NCBI GenBank assembly: GCA_964490725.1
Contig: CAZBDU010000068.1
Span: 1 to 28,829 of the forward strand
From: CAZBDU01 sp964490725
GTDB lineage: Bacteria > Spirochaetota > Spirochaetia > SZUA-6 > DRHE01
Reading direction: 5' to 3'
DNA length: 28,829 nt
Notes under the pieces: model-generated
What the model was told of the DNA's origin: nothing
The model's input: only the letters and a program-made list of their open reading frames with translations
Databases searched by the model: none
In this document: one piece after another, positions 7,703-15,015 of the stretch
Position numbering within the stretch: the first letter of the stretch is position 1
Layout of the letters: every line of letters begins with the position of its first letter
Made by a program: the position numbers and the translations under genes

Positions 7703-8428
7703 TCAACATGTACCCCTCACCTTGCTTGCGTAGTATGCCCAGGGATTGGAGTAGTACTCCTCCTCTTCCAAACCCGCGATGATTCCGTTGCGGATGTACT
7801 GCGGCTCGATGGGCCGCACCTGCCTTCCCATCTGCAGAACGCGCATCTGGTGCAACGCGTTGTTCTCCAGCATGAGAGCGGCCACGCACGCGTGGCGTAT
7901 GTCCTTGCCGACGCACACGCACCCGTGGGCCCGGATCATGCACGCAACCGCCCGCCCCAGAGTCTCCGCCAGTCTGGCGCCCAGCTCCGGCGTATCCACC
8001 TGACCCGGATAGTCGAATACCGGCACTTTGGGTGCGAATATGGTCCCACGATGAAACACCGGCAGGATCTCCTGATCCGCTATGCTCAGAGAAACACTGA
8101 TCTGCGGGTGAGCGTGGACCACCGCGCCGACATCGGCACGCCGTTTGTAGATCTCCAGGTGAATGTAGCGTTCTCCCGGCGCGCCGAGCTCGCCCCGGAG
8201 CTTGTTGCCCTCCAGATCAACCACGGTGAAGTCTTCGGGGGAGATCGAATCGATAGTCCGGCCCTTGGGGTGGATATGACCGGAGATGAGGACCTGCTCC
8301 GTATCCGGGATTCTGCAGCTCACATGGCCGGCGGTGTGCTCAAACAGCCCTTCGCAATACAGAATCCTCAAGGCAAGGAGCAGGTCTTCTCTCAGCTCGT
8401 TTTCCGTCCGCATGTCGGCCGCCTCCAT
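7703..8428 (-). CDS. Class II aldolase/adducin-domain protein
   Basis: The 241-residue product has the L-fuculose-phosphate aldolase fold signatures. HTAGHVSCRI (about 31-40) is the phosphate/substrate loop. E86 in GERYIH aligns with the catalytic Glu. H105 and H107 in VVHAHP and H168 in MIRAHG are the three zinc ligands. Family members cleave phosphorylated or free hydroxy-acids and aldoses, or decarboxylate 3-keto acids; this one is not assignable further. Its place just upstream of the ferredoxin and AOR genes suggests that it releases an aldehyde that AOR oxidises (inference). The ATG at 8428 has GAGG six bases ahead; a second ATG at 8413 with GGAGG is almost as good. Confidence 0.88.
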   Translation of the reverse strand: MEAADMRTENELREDLLLALRILYCEGLFEHTAGHVSCRIPDTEQVLISGHIHPKGRTIDSISPEDFTVVDLEGNKLRGELGAPGERYIHLEIYKRRADVGAVVHAHPQISVSLSIADQEILPVFHRGTIFAPKVPVFDYPGQVDTPELGARLAETLGRAVACMIRAHGCVCVGKDIRHACVAALMLENNALHQMRVLQMGRQVRPIEPQYIRNGIIAGLEEEEYYSNPWAYYASKVRGTC

Positions 8429-8447
8429 GAGTGCCTCGTGCTGAAAG

Positions 8448-8479
8448 CGGTGCAGCGGAAGAGATCCTCCGCTGCACCG
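8448..8479 (-). promoter_or_regulatory. Perfect 12-bp stem-loop after TAXI receptor 2
   Basis: CGGTGCAGCGGA (8448-8459) pairs exactly with TCCGCTGCACCG (8468-8479) around an eight-base loop. It begins 14 bases beyond the receptor's TAG stop, the same offset as the stem-loop after receptor 1. No T-tract follows, which favours mRNA 3'-end protection or partial attenuation over a simple terminator. Confidence 0.7.
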
Positions 8480-8493
8480 GGATCCAGCTCCTC

Positions 8494-9483
8494 CTACTTC
8501 ACCCAGCCCTGTTCCTTGTAGTAGCGCTCCGCGCCGGGATGGAAAGGCACGCCCAGGGGACGGGCCAGATCCGCCGGCTTCAGGGGTTTGAACGCGGCGA
8601 CGCTATCCTGCAATGTCTTGAAGTGCTCGGCCAGGGTCTTCGTCATCTCGTAGATGACCTGGTCGTTCACGTTCTTGTTGACGCACACGGCCAGGGTGTA
8701 GCCGATCGTGGAAACGTCGGAATCCAGACCCCGGTAGGTCCCCGCGGGGATGGTGATGGGGAAGAGGCCCGCATTCATGGCAGTGACGTTCTTGATCAGC
8801 GAATCGTCATACTGCAGGATGGCGATGGGCCTCTGGTTGCTCAGCTCGATGAAGGCGGAATCGGGGATCAGCCCTCCGCTCATCATCCCGTCGAGATGGC
8901 CATCCTGCATCAGCTGCACCGCGTCCGCGTCTCCCACCCGCTCCGGCTGAAAATCCTCCAGGCTCATGCCGGCCGCCTTGACGATCAGCTTGTGCAGGGC
9001 GTTCGAGGAGTAGCCTTCAGGTTTGATGTTGATCCGCTTTCCCTTTACGTCCTGAAAGCGCTTCATGCCCGAGTCCTTCCAGACAACCGTGTACTGGGCG
9101 TTCGGAGTCAGGGCAAACAGGAGGCGGAGATCCGCAAACTTCTCCTCCGGCTTGAACGGAGTCACGCCCCGATAGCCTCCATAGATGTCCGTGGAGGAGG
9201 CCATGCCCAGCTCGGCCTTTCCGCTTCCCACCGCCACGACGTTTCCGTGTCCTCCCCCCGGCAGGATGTTCACGGTCAGACCGTTGACGTTCCTTTGCCA
9301 GACGTCCCACATACCGGAGGCGATCACGTACCACTCGCCGTCCGGGGGGGCCACCGCGAATCTCAGCTGCGTCTCCCCCTCCGTCTGCCCGCCGGCAAAA
9401 CCGACGAAAGCAGCGGCCAGCGCGAGCAGGGCTGCGACGGCCCAGATTCGCATGGCCATACCTCTTTTCGTGCGTCCTCTCAT
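8494..9483 (-). CDS. TAXI-family TRAP transporter solute-binding protein (receptor 2)
   Basis: The 329-residue product has a long basic N terminus (MRGRTKRG) and a hydrophobic helix ending in FVGFAGGQTEG, a typical spirochaete-style exported receptor. The mature part keeps the TAXI layout (VAPPDGEWYVIASGMWDVW, ILPGGGHGNVVAVGSGKAELGM, VKGKRINIKPEGYSSNALHKL, and a terminal GVPFHPGAERYYKEQGWVK). Its ligand-proximal segments differ from those of the other two receptors, so it probably binds a different solute. It follows the fused permease at 9551-11428, its presumed partner. The start at 9483 is chosen because GGAGGAGAAG lies immediately before that ATG; an ATG at 9516 lacks such support. Confidence 0.94.
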   Translation of the reverse strand: MRGRTKRGMAMRIWAVAALLALAAAFVGFAGGQTEGETQLRFAVAPPDGEWYVIASGMWDVWQRNVNGLTVNILPGGGHGNVVAVGSGKAELGMASSTDIYGGYRGVTPFKPEEKFADLRLLFALTPNAQYTVVWKDSGMKRFQDVKGKRINIKPEGYSSNALHKLIVKAAGMSLEDFQPERVGDADAVQLMQDGHLDGMMSGGLIPDSAFIELSNQRPIAILQYDDSLIKNVTAMNAGLFPITIPAGTYRGLDSDVSTIGYTLAVCVNKNVNDQVIYEMTKTLAEHFKTLQDSVAAFKPLKPADLARPLGVPFHPGAERYYKEQGWVK

Positions 9484-9550
9484 CTTCTTCTCCTCCTTCA
9501 CACCGGTTGAGCTCACGGGCAGACCTGCTGCGCCATGTGAAGCTCGACGA

Positions 9551-11428
9551 TCATGCTACGCTCGTGCGCAGCCCGTACCGCTGCCAGAAGTAGGTCACCA
9601 CGATCAGGCATATTCCTATCAGGTCTGTCGCAAGCCCCGGGAAAATCAGCACCACCGCCGCAGCCAGACCCATGACCCGTTGGACGGGGTTAAGCCGCCC
9701 GATCCAGAAGCCCTCCAGGCTGAAGGACAGAGCGTACACTCCAACCAGCGCAGTGGCCGCCGCGATGATGACGTTGTACCAGACCCCTTCCAGCAGCAGA
9801 TTCTGGTTGTATACGAACATGAACGGAACAATAAACCCTGCGGCCGCCAGCTTGACGGCCGCAAAACCCGTTCTCATTTGATTTGCCCCGCCAACCCCTG
9901 CCGCGGCAAACGCCGTGATGCAGACCGGCGGCGTGATCATGGACATGGGAGCAAAATAGACGACGAACAGGTGCGCGACGTGATCCGGAACGCCGATCTT
10001 GATCAACGCGGGCACGATCAGCGCAACCTGCACGATATAGGCGGGAGCGGTGGGCATCCCCATGCCAAGGATGAACCCGGCAAGCATCGTGAGAGCCAGA
10101 GCCAGCAGCTTCGACTGCCCCGAGGCGTCGACGATCATGGCGCTGAAGCGGTTACCCAGTCCGGTCAGACCGACGACGGCGATGATCATCCCGGCGGTTG
10201 CGGTGGCCATGGCAATCGGCAGAACCCCTTGGGCAGCACGCTCCAGGATCTGGAGGTTCTTTCTCGCCGACATGCGGGTTGTCTTGCGGACATTTGCGAG
10301 CACGAAGATGCTGATAACCGCGGAAACGCCGGAAAACATGATGGTTCTGCCGGCGAAGAGAAAATAGAGAAGGACGGCTATGGGGAGGATGAGAAGACCT
10401 TTGGCCTTCAGCTCTTCCTTCCAGTTCCCCCTCTCGGTTGCCTTGCCGATGTTCTTCGCGGCGCAGCGGAAATCGACCATGAACCACACGCCGGCGAAAA
10501 AGAGAATGGCCGGAAGGATGCTCCACTTCATGATCGAGACGTAGGGCACCCCGGCCAGGGTGACCATCAACAGGGCAGCGGCGCCGAGCATCGGAGGCAT
10601 GACCTGCCCTCCCGTCGAAGCGGCCGCTTCGACGGCAGAGGCGAACTCGGCAGAGAAGCCGGCCCTCTTCATGAGAGGAATCGTGAATGCTCCGGTGGTC
10701 ACAGCGTTGCCGGTGGAGGAACCGGAGATCATGCCGAACAATGCACTGACAAAGACGGCAATCTTGGCCGGTCCTCCCCTGGTCCTTCCGGCGGTGGACT
10801 TGGCCACCTCCATCAGCAGGTCGCCAAACCCGGAAGCGCTCAAGGCGGTGCCGAAAAGAATGAACACGAACAGGTAGGTCGCGGAGACGCCCAGAGCGAT
10901 CCCGAAGATTCCCGTCTTGGAAAACACCTGAAGATCCAACAGCATCTCCAGCGAGAATCCGGCGTGATGGAAGATCCCGGGCAGGTACTTCCCGACCCAG
11001 ACGTAGAAGAAGAAGCCCAGGGCGATTGCCGGCAGCACCGGCCCGAGCGCCCGGCGGGTGCCCTCCAAGGTCAGCAGGATTATGCTGATCGTGACGAAAT
11101 ATTGGAAGCTGGTGTAGGGAGTAAGGTACGGGATGCGGATTCCCAGGAGGTAGGTGTAGTTCAGCAGCATGTAGCCGAAGGAGGTGAGACAGACGGCCAC
11201 CAGCAGCAGATCGAACCAGCCGATCGTCCTCCTTGCCCGTCCCTTTCTCCCCGGGTAGATGAGGAACACCAGCGCCAGAGCGAACAGCAGGTGGATTTCC
11301 CTTTGCAGGTATGCTTCCAGAACGCCGAAGATGCTCGTGTAGAGCTGAAACGCGGAGAAGGCGATAGAGAGCGCGGATATGATGACGATCAATACGTTCC
11401 GGGCTTCTGGTTCCTTCCGCTCTTCCAT
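9551..11428 (-). CDS. TRAP transporter fused permease (DctQ-DctM, TAXI type), second copy
   Basis: The 625-residue membrane protein is a paralogue of the permease at 2188-4077. It shares the N-terminal small-subunit-like bundle, GRTRGGPAKIAVFVSALFG, SGSSTGNAVTTGAFTIPLMKR, ASTGGQVMPPMLGAAALLM and a late FILGMGMPTAPAYIVQVAL. It imports a carboxylate-like solute delivered by a TAXI receptor, most simply the one encoded next (8494-9483). The divergence between the two permeases is considerable, which argues for two distinct TAXI-TRAP systems rather than a recent local duplication. The start at 11428 has AGAGGA about nine bases upstream. Confidence 0.95.
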   Translation of the reverse strand: MEERKEPEARNVLIVIISALSIAFSAFQLYTSIFGVLEAYLQREIHLLFALALVFLIYPGRKGRARRTIGWFDLLLVAVCLTSFGYMLLNYTYLLGIRIPYLTPYTSFQYFVTISIILLTLEGTRRALGPVLPAIALGFFFYVWVGKYLPGIFHHAGFSLEMLLDLQVFSKTGIFGIALGVSATYLFVFILFGTALSASGFGDLLMEVAKSTAGRTRGGPAKIAVFVSALFGMISGSSTGNAVTTGAFTIPLMKRAGFSAEFASAVEAAASTGGQVMPPMLGAAALLMVTLAGVPYVSIMKWSILPAILFFAGVWFMVDFRCAAKNIGKATERGNWKEELKAKGLLILPIAVLLYFLFAGRTIMFSGVSAVISIFVLANVRKTTRMSARKNLQILERAAQGVLPIAMATATAGMIIAVVGLTGLGNRFSAMIVDASGQSKLLALALTMLAGFILGMGMPTAPAYIVQVALIVPALIKIGVPDHVAHLFVVYFAPMSMITPPVCITAFAAAGVGGANQMRTGFAAVKLAAAGFIVPFMFVYNQNLLLEGVWYNVIIAAATALVGVYALSFSLEGFWIGRLNPVQRVMGLAAAVVLIFPGLATDLIGICLIVVTYFWQRYGLRTSVA

Positions 11429-11480
11429 GCCTCAAATTCCTCTGATGCCGCCGGGACAGCCCTGACAGCGCTCCTGCCGG

Positions 11481-11523
11481 GCGACGCTCCGCGGAGCCGG
11501 CGGGTGGCCCGCTCCGCGGTCGC
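11481..11523 (-). promoter_or_regulatory. Stem-loop after the cyclic amidohydrolase gene
   Basis: CCGCGGAGC (11489-11497) pairs perfectly with GCTCCGCGG (11511-11519). GCGA (11481-11484) and TCGC (11520-11523) can extend it across a four-base bulge. The outer edge lies 14 bases after the TAG stop of the amidohydrolase, matching the offset after receptors 1 and 2. It occupies the largest gap in the cluster, ahead of the second permease gene. Confidence 0.5.
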
Positions 11524-11537
11524 GTGTGCAAGCTCGG

Positions 11538-12926
11538 CTACTTCTTCGCGTGATCCGCGGGGACGTACTCTCCCCACCCCTTCTCGCCGACGACCTTGCC
11601 GTTCTCCATGACCACCTTGCCGCGCACGAGGGTATACACGGGCAGCCCCTTGGCGGTGTAGCCGTTCCAGGGAGTGAACTCCACCTTGGAGATCACGTCT
11701 TCGTGGCGTATGGTCCGGGTGGCCTTCATGTCCACGATGCAGAAATCCGCGTCCGAGCCCACCTGGATTGTCCCTTTGCGCGGGTACACGCCGACCAGGC
11801 GCGCCGGGTTCTCGGCGGTGAGAAGCGCAAAGCGTTCCAGGCTGGTCTTGCCCTTGTTCACCTGCGTCAGCAGCAGAGGCACCATGTCCTGGATCGACGC
11901 AAGCCCGCCGGGGGCGTTCCAGACGTCCTTCTCGGCCGCCAGCACCTCCTTCTTGTGGTGCGGCGCGTGCTCCAGCAGCATGCAGTCCACGGTGCCATCG
12001 TTCACCGCGTCCCACAGCTCCTCGGAGTAGTTGCACTCCGGCCGGTAGTTGCCCAACTCCAGCCATTTCCTGCGTTCCGGATCGGTCTGCCGTTCCACCA
12101 GCCAGGTGCTCTCCAGCTCTCCGGTCACCGGCTGGCCTTCCTCTTTGGCCCGTTTGACGTAGCGGTGCATGTAGCGCCCCTGCCCCATGTGCAGCACGTG
12201 CAGCTTCACGCCGGCCAGCCTGGCGATCATCAGGGCGATCATGGTGCCGATGTCCCGGGTCGAGAACCACCAGTCGTTGTAGTTGTACGAGTTGAACCGC
12301 GCCTCGTTGGTGTTCGTGCCCAGGAAGGGCTCGGAAATCGCCCACATCAGCTCCGGGTTCTCTCCATGGATCAGCATCGGCAGCCCCACCTCCGCCGTGG
12401 CCTTCATCAGCTTGAACAGCGCCCCGTGGTGAGGAATGGCCAGCTCGGGCATGTGCGGATACTGCGCCTTCGGATCACGGACCATGAACTCCTTGATGCC
12501 GGGGATTCCGGGGAGCTTCCCGAACTTGAGAATCTCCTCGGGGTCCGTGGGCCCGGGCCAGTGCTGGAAATCCACGAACGCCTTCCTGGCCGCGATCTCC
12601 TTCTTCTCCTGGTACCGCTCCACGGTCGTGGTGGGGGGCTGCACGTTCGGCATGTCCACGGTCATGCTGACCCCACCCACCGCGGCCGCCTTGGTGCCGC
12701 TTTCGTAGTCCTCCTTGTGGGTCAGCCCGGGCTCCCTCATGTGCACGTGCGTGTGGATGACTCCCGGGAGGATGATCTTGCCCTTGGCGTCCAGCTCCTT
12801 CTGTCCTTCCAGCTGCCCCGGGTTGGAGATGGCGACGATCCTTCCATCGCTGACGCCGATATCCTCCCTGCTCCTGCCGGAAGGCCGGCAGACTTCGCCG
12901 TTCTTGATTACCAGGTCAAACTTCAT
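11538..12926 (-). CDS. Dihydroorotase/allantoinase/hydantoinase-family cyclic amidohydrolase
   Basis: The 462-residue protein has the cyclic-amidohydrolase layout. A beta-sandwich edge (MKFDLVIKNGEV) precedes the metal pair H60/H62 in THVHMREPG. K145 in GIKEFM is the expected carboxylated lysine. H187 (LIHGEN) and H246 (VLHMGQG) would be the second-metal ligands, and a C-terminal sandwich ends in VYTLVRGKVVMENGKVV. The usual Asp of the DHAPH motif is Glu here (E319 in LLEHAPHH), and the usual Asp two residues before H60 is His. A pyrimidine-synthesis role is unlikely in this context. With the M20 gene 30 bases upstream it suggests ring opening of a cyclic amide or ureide followed by hydrolysis of the linear product. 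GGAGGAGAAC precedes the ATG at 12926. Confidence 0.88.
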   Translation of the reverse strand: MKFDLVIKNGEVCRPSGRSREDIGVSDGRIVAISNPGQLEGQKELDAKGKIILPGVIHTHVHMREPGLTHKEDYESGTKAAAVGGVSMTVDMPNVQPPTTTVERYQEKKEIAARKAFVDFQHWPGPTDPEEILKFGKLPGIPGIKEFMVRDPKAQYPHMPELAIPHHGALFKLMKATAEVGLPMLIHGENPELMWAISEPFLGTNTNEARFNSYNYNDWWFSTRDIGTMIALMIARLAGVKLHVLHMGQGRYMHRYVKRAKEEGQPVTGELESTWLVERQTDPERRKWLELGNYRPECNYSEELWDAVNDGTVDCMLLEHAPHHKKEVLAAEKDVWNAPGGLASIQDMVPLLLTQVNKGKTSLERFALLTAENPARLVGVYPRKGTIQVGSDADFCIVDMKATRTIRHEDVISKVEFTPWNGYTAKGLPVYTLVRGKVVMENGKVVGEKGWGEYVPADHAKK

Positions 12927-12956
12927 GTTCTCCTCCTTGCGCTACCCTGTTCTGAA

Positions 12957-14243
12957 CTACGCGGAAACCCCGCAGATATCCAAGGCGCACAGTGCGTACA
13001 CCTTCGTGGCCGTCATGAGGTTGTCGATGCCCAGGCACTCCCCGTTCTCGTCGTACATGCTGTACCGCCCGTCTCTGGTGATGCCTCCCGCCCCGTAGGT
13101 GAGGCCCGCCACTCCGTACTCGTAGAGGATGGAGGTGTCTGCCGAGACGGCGTAGCGATACGGCTCCGGGAAGATCACCTCCTTGCCGAGCACCGCCTGG
13201 TGGTTGCCGGCCACCACCTTCACAAGCTCGTGCTCCAGGGGTATCTCGTAGCCGCCCCGCACCAGGTAGAAATCCAGCCGGCACTTCAGCCGCGGATCCG
13301 CACCGGACAGTTCCTGGAGAACCGCGTTCAGCTCGCGCTTCACGGAGGCCACGCTCTGGCCCGGCAGCGTCCTGATGTCGATGTAGAGATAGCAGTAGGG
13401 GGAGGGACAGATCGAAGGCTTGTAGGGATACCCGCCCTGGATGGCGCTGATCCCCACCCGCGTCTTCATCGAGTGGTGAGGGTGGTCTTCCTCGAACCGG
13501 GTCTCCCACTTCCGCAGGGCCTGGATCACGGTCATCATCTTTTCCATGGCGTCCACGCCGTTCTGCTTCGACCAGGTGTGCTGGGCCACCCCGAACGTGG
13601 AGATCTTGCAGAAGATGTAGCCGGTGTTCCCGGGCTGGAGCCGCAGCCCTGTCGGCTCCCCGCAGATGCAGTAGTCCGCGGTCGTTCCGTGCTTCATCAG
13701 GTGCTGCGATCCAATCCCTCCCCCCCGATACAGGGGCCCCTGATACTGATCGATCGGGGCCTTCTCGATCTCTCCCACGACCCCGGCCATGATGATGTCG
13801 CCCTTCAGCCTCACCCCTGCCTTCTGGATCATCCGGATGGCGCCGTAGTAGCCGGCAAAGGCGTTCTTCATGTTGGAGACCCCGAGCCCGTAGATCCAGC
13901 CGTCCACGATTTGCGCCCGGGGCTTGTGTCCCCCGGGAAGATGCTCCTCTTTTCCCGTGGTGCTGGTATCGAAGTGGGAGTTGAAGAGCAGAGACTTGCC
14001 CCCTCCCCGCCCCTCCAGCACCGAGACCACGTTGTTGCGGTTCTCTTCGACTTCCTGGCGCGAGGTGTCCAGCCCCAGCTCCTGGAAGCGCCGGTACACA
14101 TAGTCCGAGATCTCGGCCTCCTCGCCGGTGGGGCTCTGGATGTTCACCAGGTCCGCCGTCATCTGGACGATCTCTTCCCTCAGCTCGGCGTCCAGGGCCT
14201 CCATCACGGCCCTCTGAGTCTCCCTCACGGCATGCTCGTCCAT
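12957..14243 (-). CDS. M20-family amidohydrolase/deacylase (ArgE/DapE-like) with altered metal motif
   Basis: The 428-residue product has the M20 order of motifs: H90 and D92 in NSHFDT, YGLGVSNMKNA (about 118-128), VVGEIEKAP (about 156-163) and E196 in ICGEPTG, then the dimerisation domain and a C-terminal part. Two usual metal sites differ. The bridging Asp of the GxxDxKG motif is N124, and the paired Glu-Glu reads Glu-Ile-Glu. It may be a subfamily with a changed metal centre or specificity. Family members remove acyl, carbamoyl or peptidyl groups from amino acids; the neighbouring cyclic amidohydrolase makes an N-carbamoyl or N-acyl substrate plausible. The ATG at 14243, just after an in-frame GTG, has GAGAGGG at good spacing and begins 10 bases after the GntR stop. 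Confidence 0.85.
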   Translation of the reverse strand: MDEHAVRETQRAVMEALDAELREEIVQMTADLVNIQSPTGEEAEISDYVYRRFQELGLDTSRQEVEENRNNVVSVLEGRGGGKSLLFNSHFDTSTTGKEEHLPGGHKPRAQIVDGWIYGLGVSNMKNAFAGYYGAIRMIQKAGVRLKGDIIMAGVVGEIEKAPIDQYQGPLYRGGGIGSQHLMKHGTTADYCICGEPTGLRLQPGNTGYIFCKISTFGVAQHTWSKQNGVDAMEKMMTVIQALRKWETRFEEDHPHHSMKTRVGISAIQGGYPYKPSICPSPYCYLYIDIRTLPGQSVASVKRELNAVLQELSGADPRLKCRLDFYLVRGGYEIPLEHELVKVVAGNHQAVLGKEVIFPEPYRYAVSADTSILYEYGVAGLTYGAGGITRDGRYSMYDENGECLGIDNLMTATKVYALCALDICGVSA

Positions 14244-14253
14244 CACAGCCCTC

Positions 14254-14943
14254 TCACTCCTGGTTGCGGGCCAGCGCAGACTTCTGGCCCTTCAAGTCCT
14301 GCTTGACCTTGCCGATGAGCCGTTCCAGGTGCCCGATCAGAGCACCCGCTGCGGTGGATATATCTCCCTTCTGGACGGCGGCCACGATCTTGCCGTGATC
14401 GCGGAAGGAGTCCATGATGTCCAGAAACGGGGATATGGCCAGCCTGCGCAGCCATCGGACGTGCTTGATCGTGTCCAGGTAGATCTTCTCCACGTGCTCG
14501 TTTTCGTACAGCAGCAGCAGATCCTGGTGGAACTCCATGTCCAGCTCCCGGTAAGTCTGGTAGTCCATCCGGTCCATGGCCGCCTTCATCCGGTCCAGGA
14601 CGTCCCTGGCCTTCTCGAGAAAGCGCCTTCGCGTGGCCGCGGTGGAGCGAAGCAGCGCATACACCTCGATCATCACCTTCACTTCGTAGCGCTCGAGGAT
14701 CTTGTCGAAGTCCAGCGGCATCACGTCCCAGCCGCCGCCATCCCGGCGCTTCACGAAACCCATCTGCTCCAGCTTGATCAGGGACTCCCTCAGCGGGGTC
14801 CTGCTGGTGTTGAGCTGTTTCGACAGAGCCTCCTCGGTCAGGCGCGTGGAGGGCAGGAGTACACCATTGATGATTGCCTCCTCCAGCTTCTCGATGATGA
14901 GGTCCACCAGAAGAGGCGGTCGCTCCAATCGTAGCTTCTTCAT
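14254..14943 (-). CDS. GntR-family transcriptional regulator, FadR/FCD type
   Basis: The 229-residue protein has an N-terminal winged helix (about 10-75) with the GntR pattern INGVLLPSTRLTEEALSKQLNTSRTPLRESLIKLEQMGFV. An all-helical FCD ligand domain follows. Its usual metal-site histidines appear in MEFHQDLL, FRDHGKIV and IGHLERL. FCD regulators typically sense organic acids and repress the operon in which they lie. It is the second gene of the cluster, 72 bases after receptor 3, with a strong stem-loop between them. The obvious target is the GTATAC palindrome over the promoter at 16036-16068 (inference). The Shine-Dalgarno before ATG 14943 is weak (GCAGG), suggesting low expression. Confidence 0.92.
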   Translation of the reverse strand: MKKLRLERPPLLVDLIIEKLEEAIINGVLLPSTRLTEEALSKQLNTSRTPLRESLIKLEQMGFVKRRDGGGWDVMPLDFDKILERYEVKVMIEVYALLRSTAATRRRFLEKARDVLDRMKAAMDRMDYQTYRELDMEFHQDLLLLYENEHVEKIYLDTIKHVRWLRRLAISPFLDIMDSFRDHGKIVAAVQKGDISTAAGALIGHLERLIGKVKQDLKGQKSALARNQE

Positions 14944-14962
14944 GCCTGCGGTGCCGCATCCG

Positions 14963-15006
14963 GCCTCGAGGCTCGGCCCGCCTGCCCGGGGGCCGAACCG
15001 CGAGGC
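14963..15006 (-). promoter_or_regulatory. Long stem-loop between TAXI receptor 3 and the GntR gene
   Basis: Two 17-base arms (14963-14979 and 14990-15006) pair at 15 positions, with two mismatches and a ten-base loop. The core is TCGGCCC/GGGCCGA and the outer part GCCTCG/CGAGGC. It starts nine bases after the receptor's TAG stop and has no T-tract. It probably limits read-through or protects the receptor mRNA, so that regulator and enzymes are made at lower levels than the receptor. Confidence 0.65.
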
Positions 15007-15015
15007 GCAACCGGA

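Noticed and set aside
11630..11641. A GTATACAC sequence inside the amidohydrolase gene as a second operator
   Set aside because: It matches only one half of the palindrome, lies near the 3' end of a coding region and has no promoter next to it.
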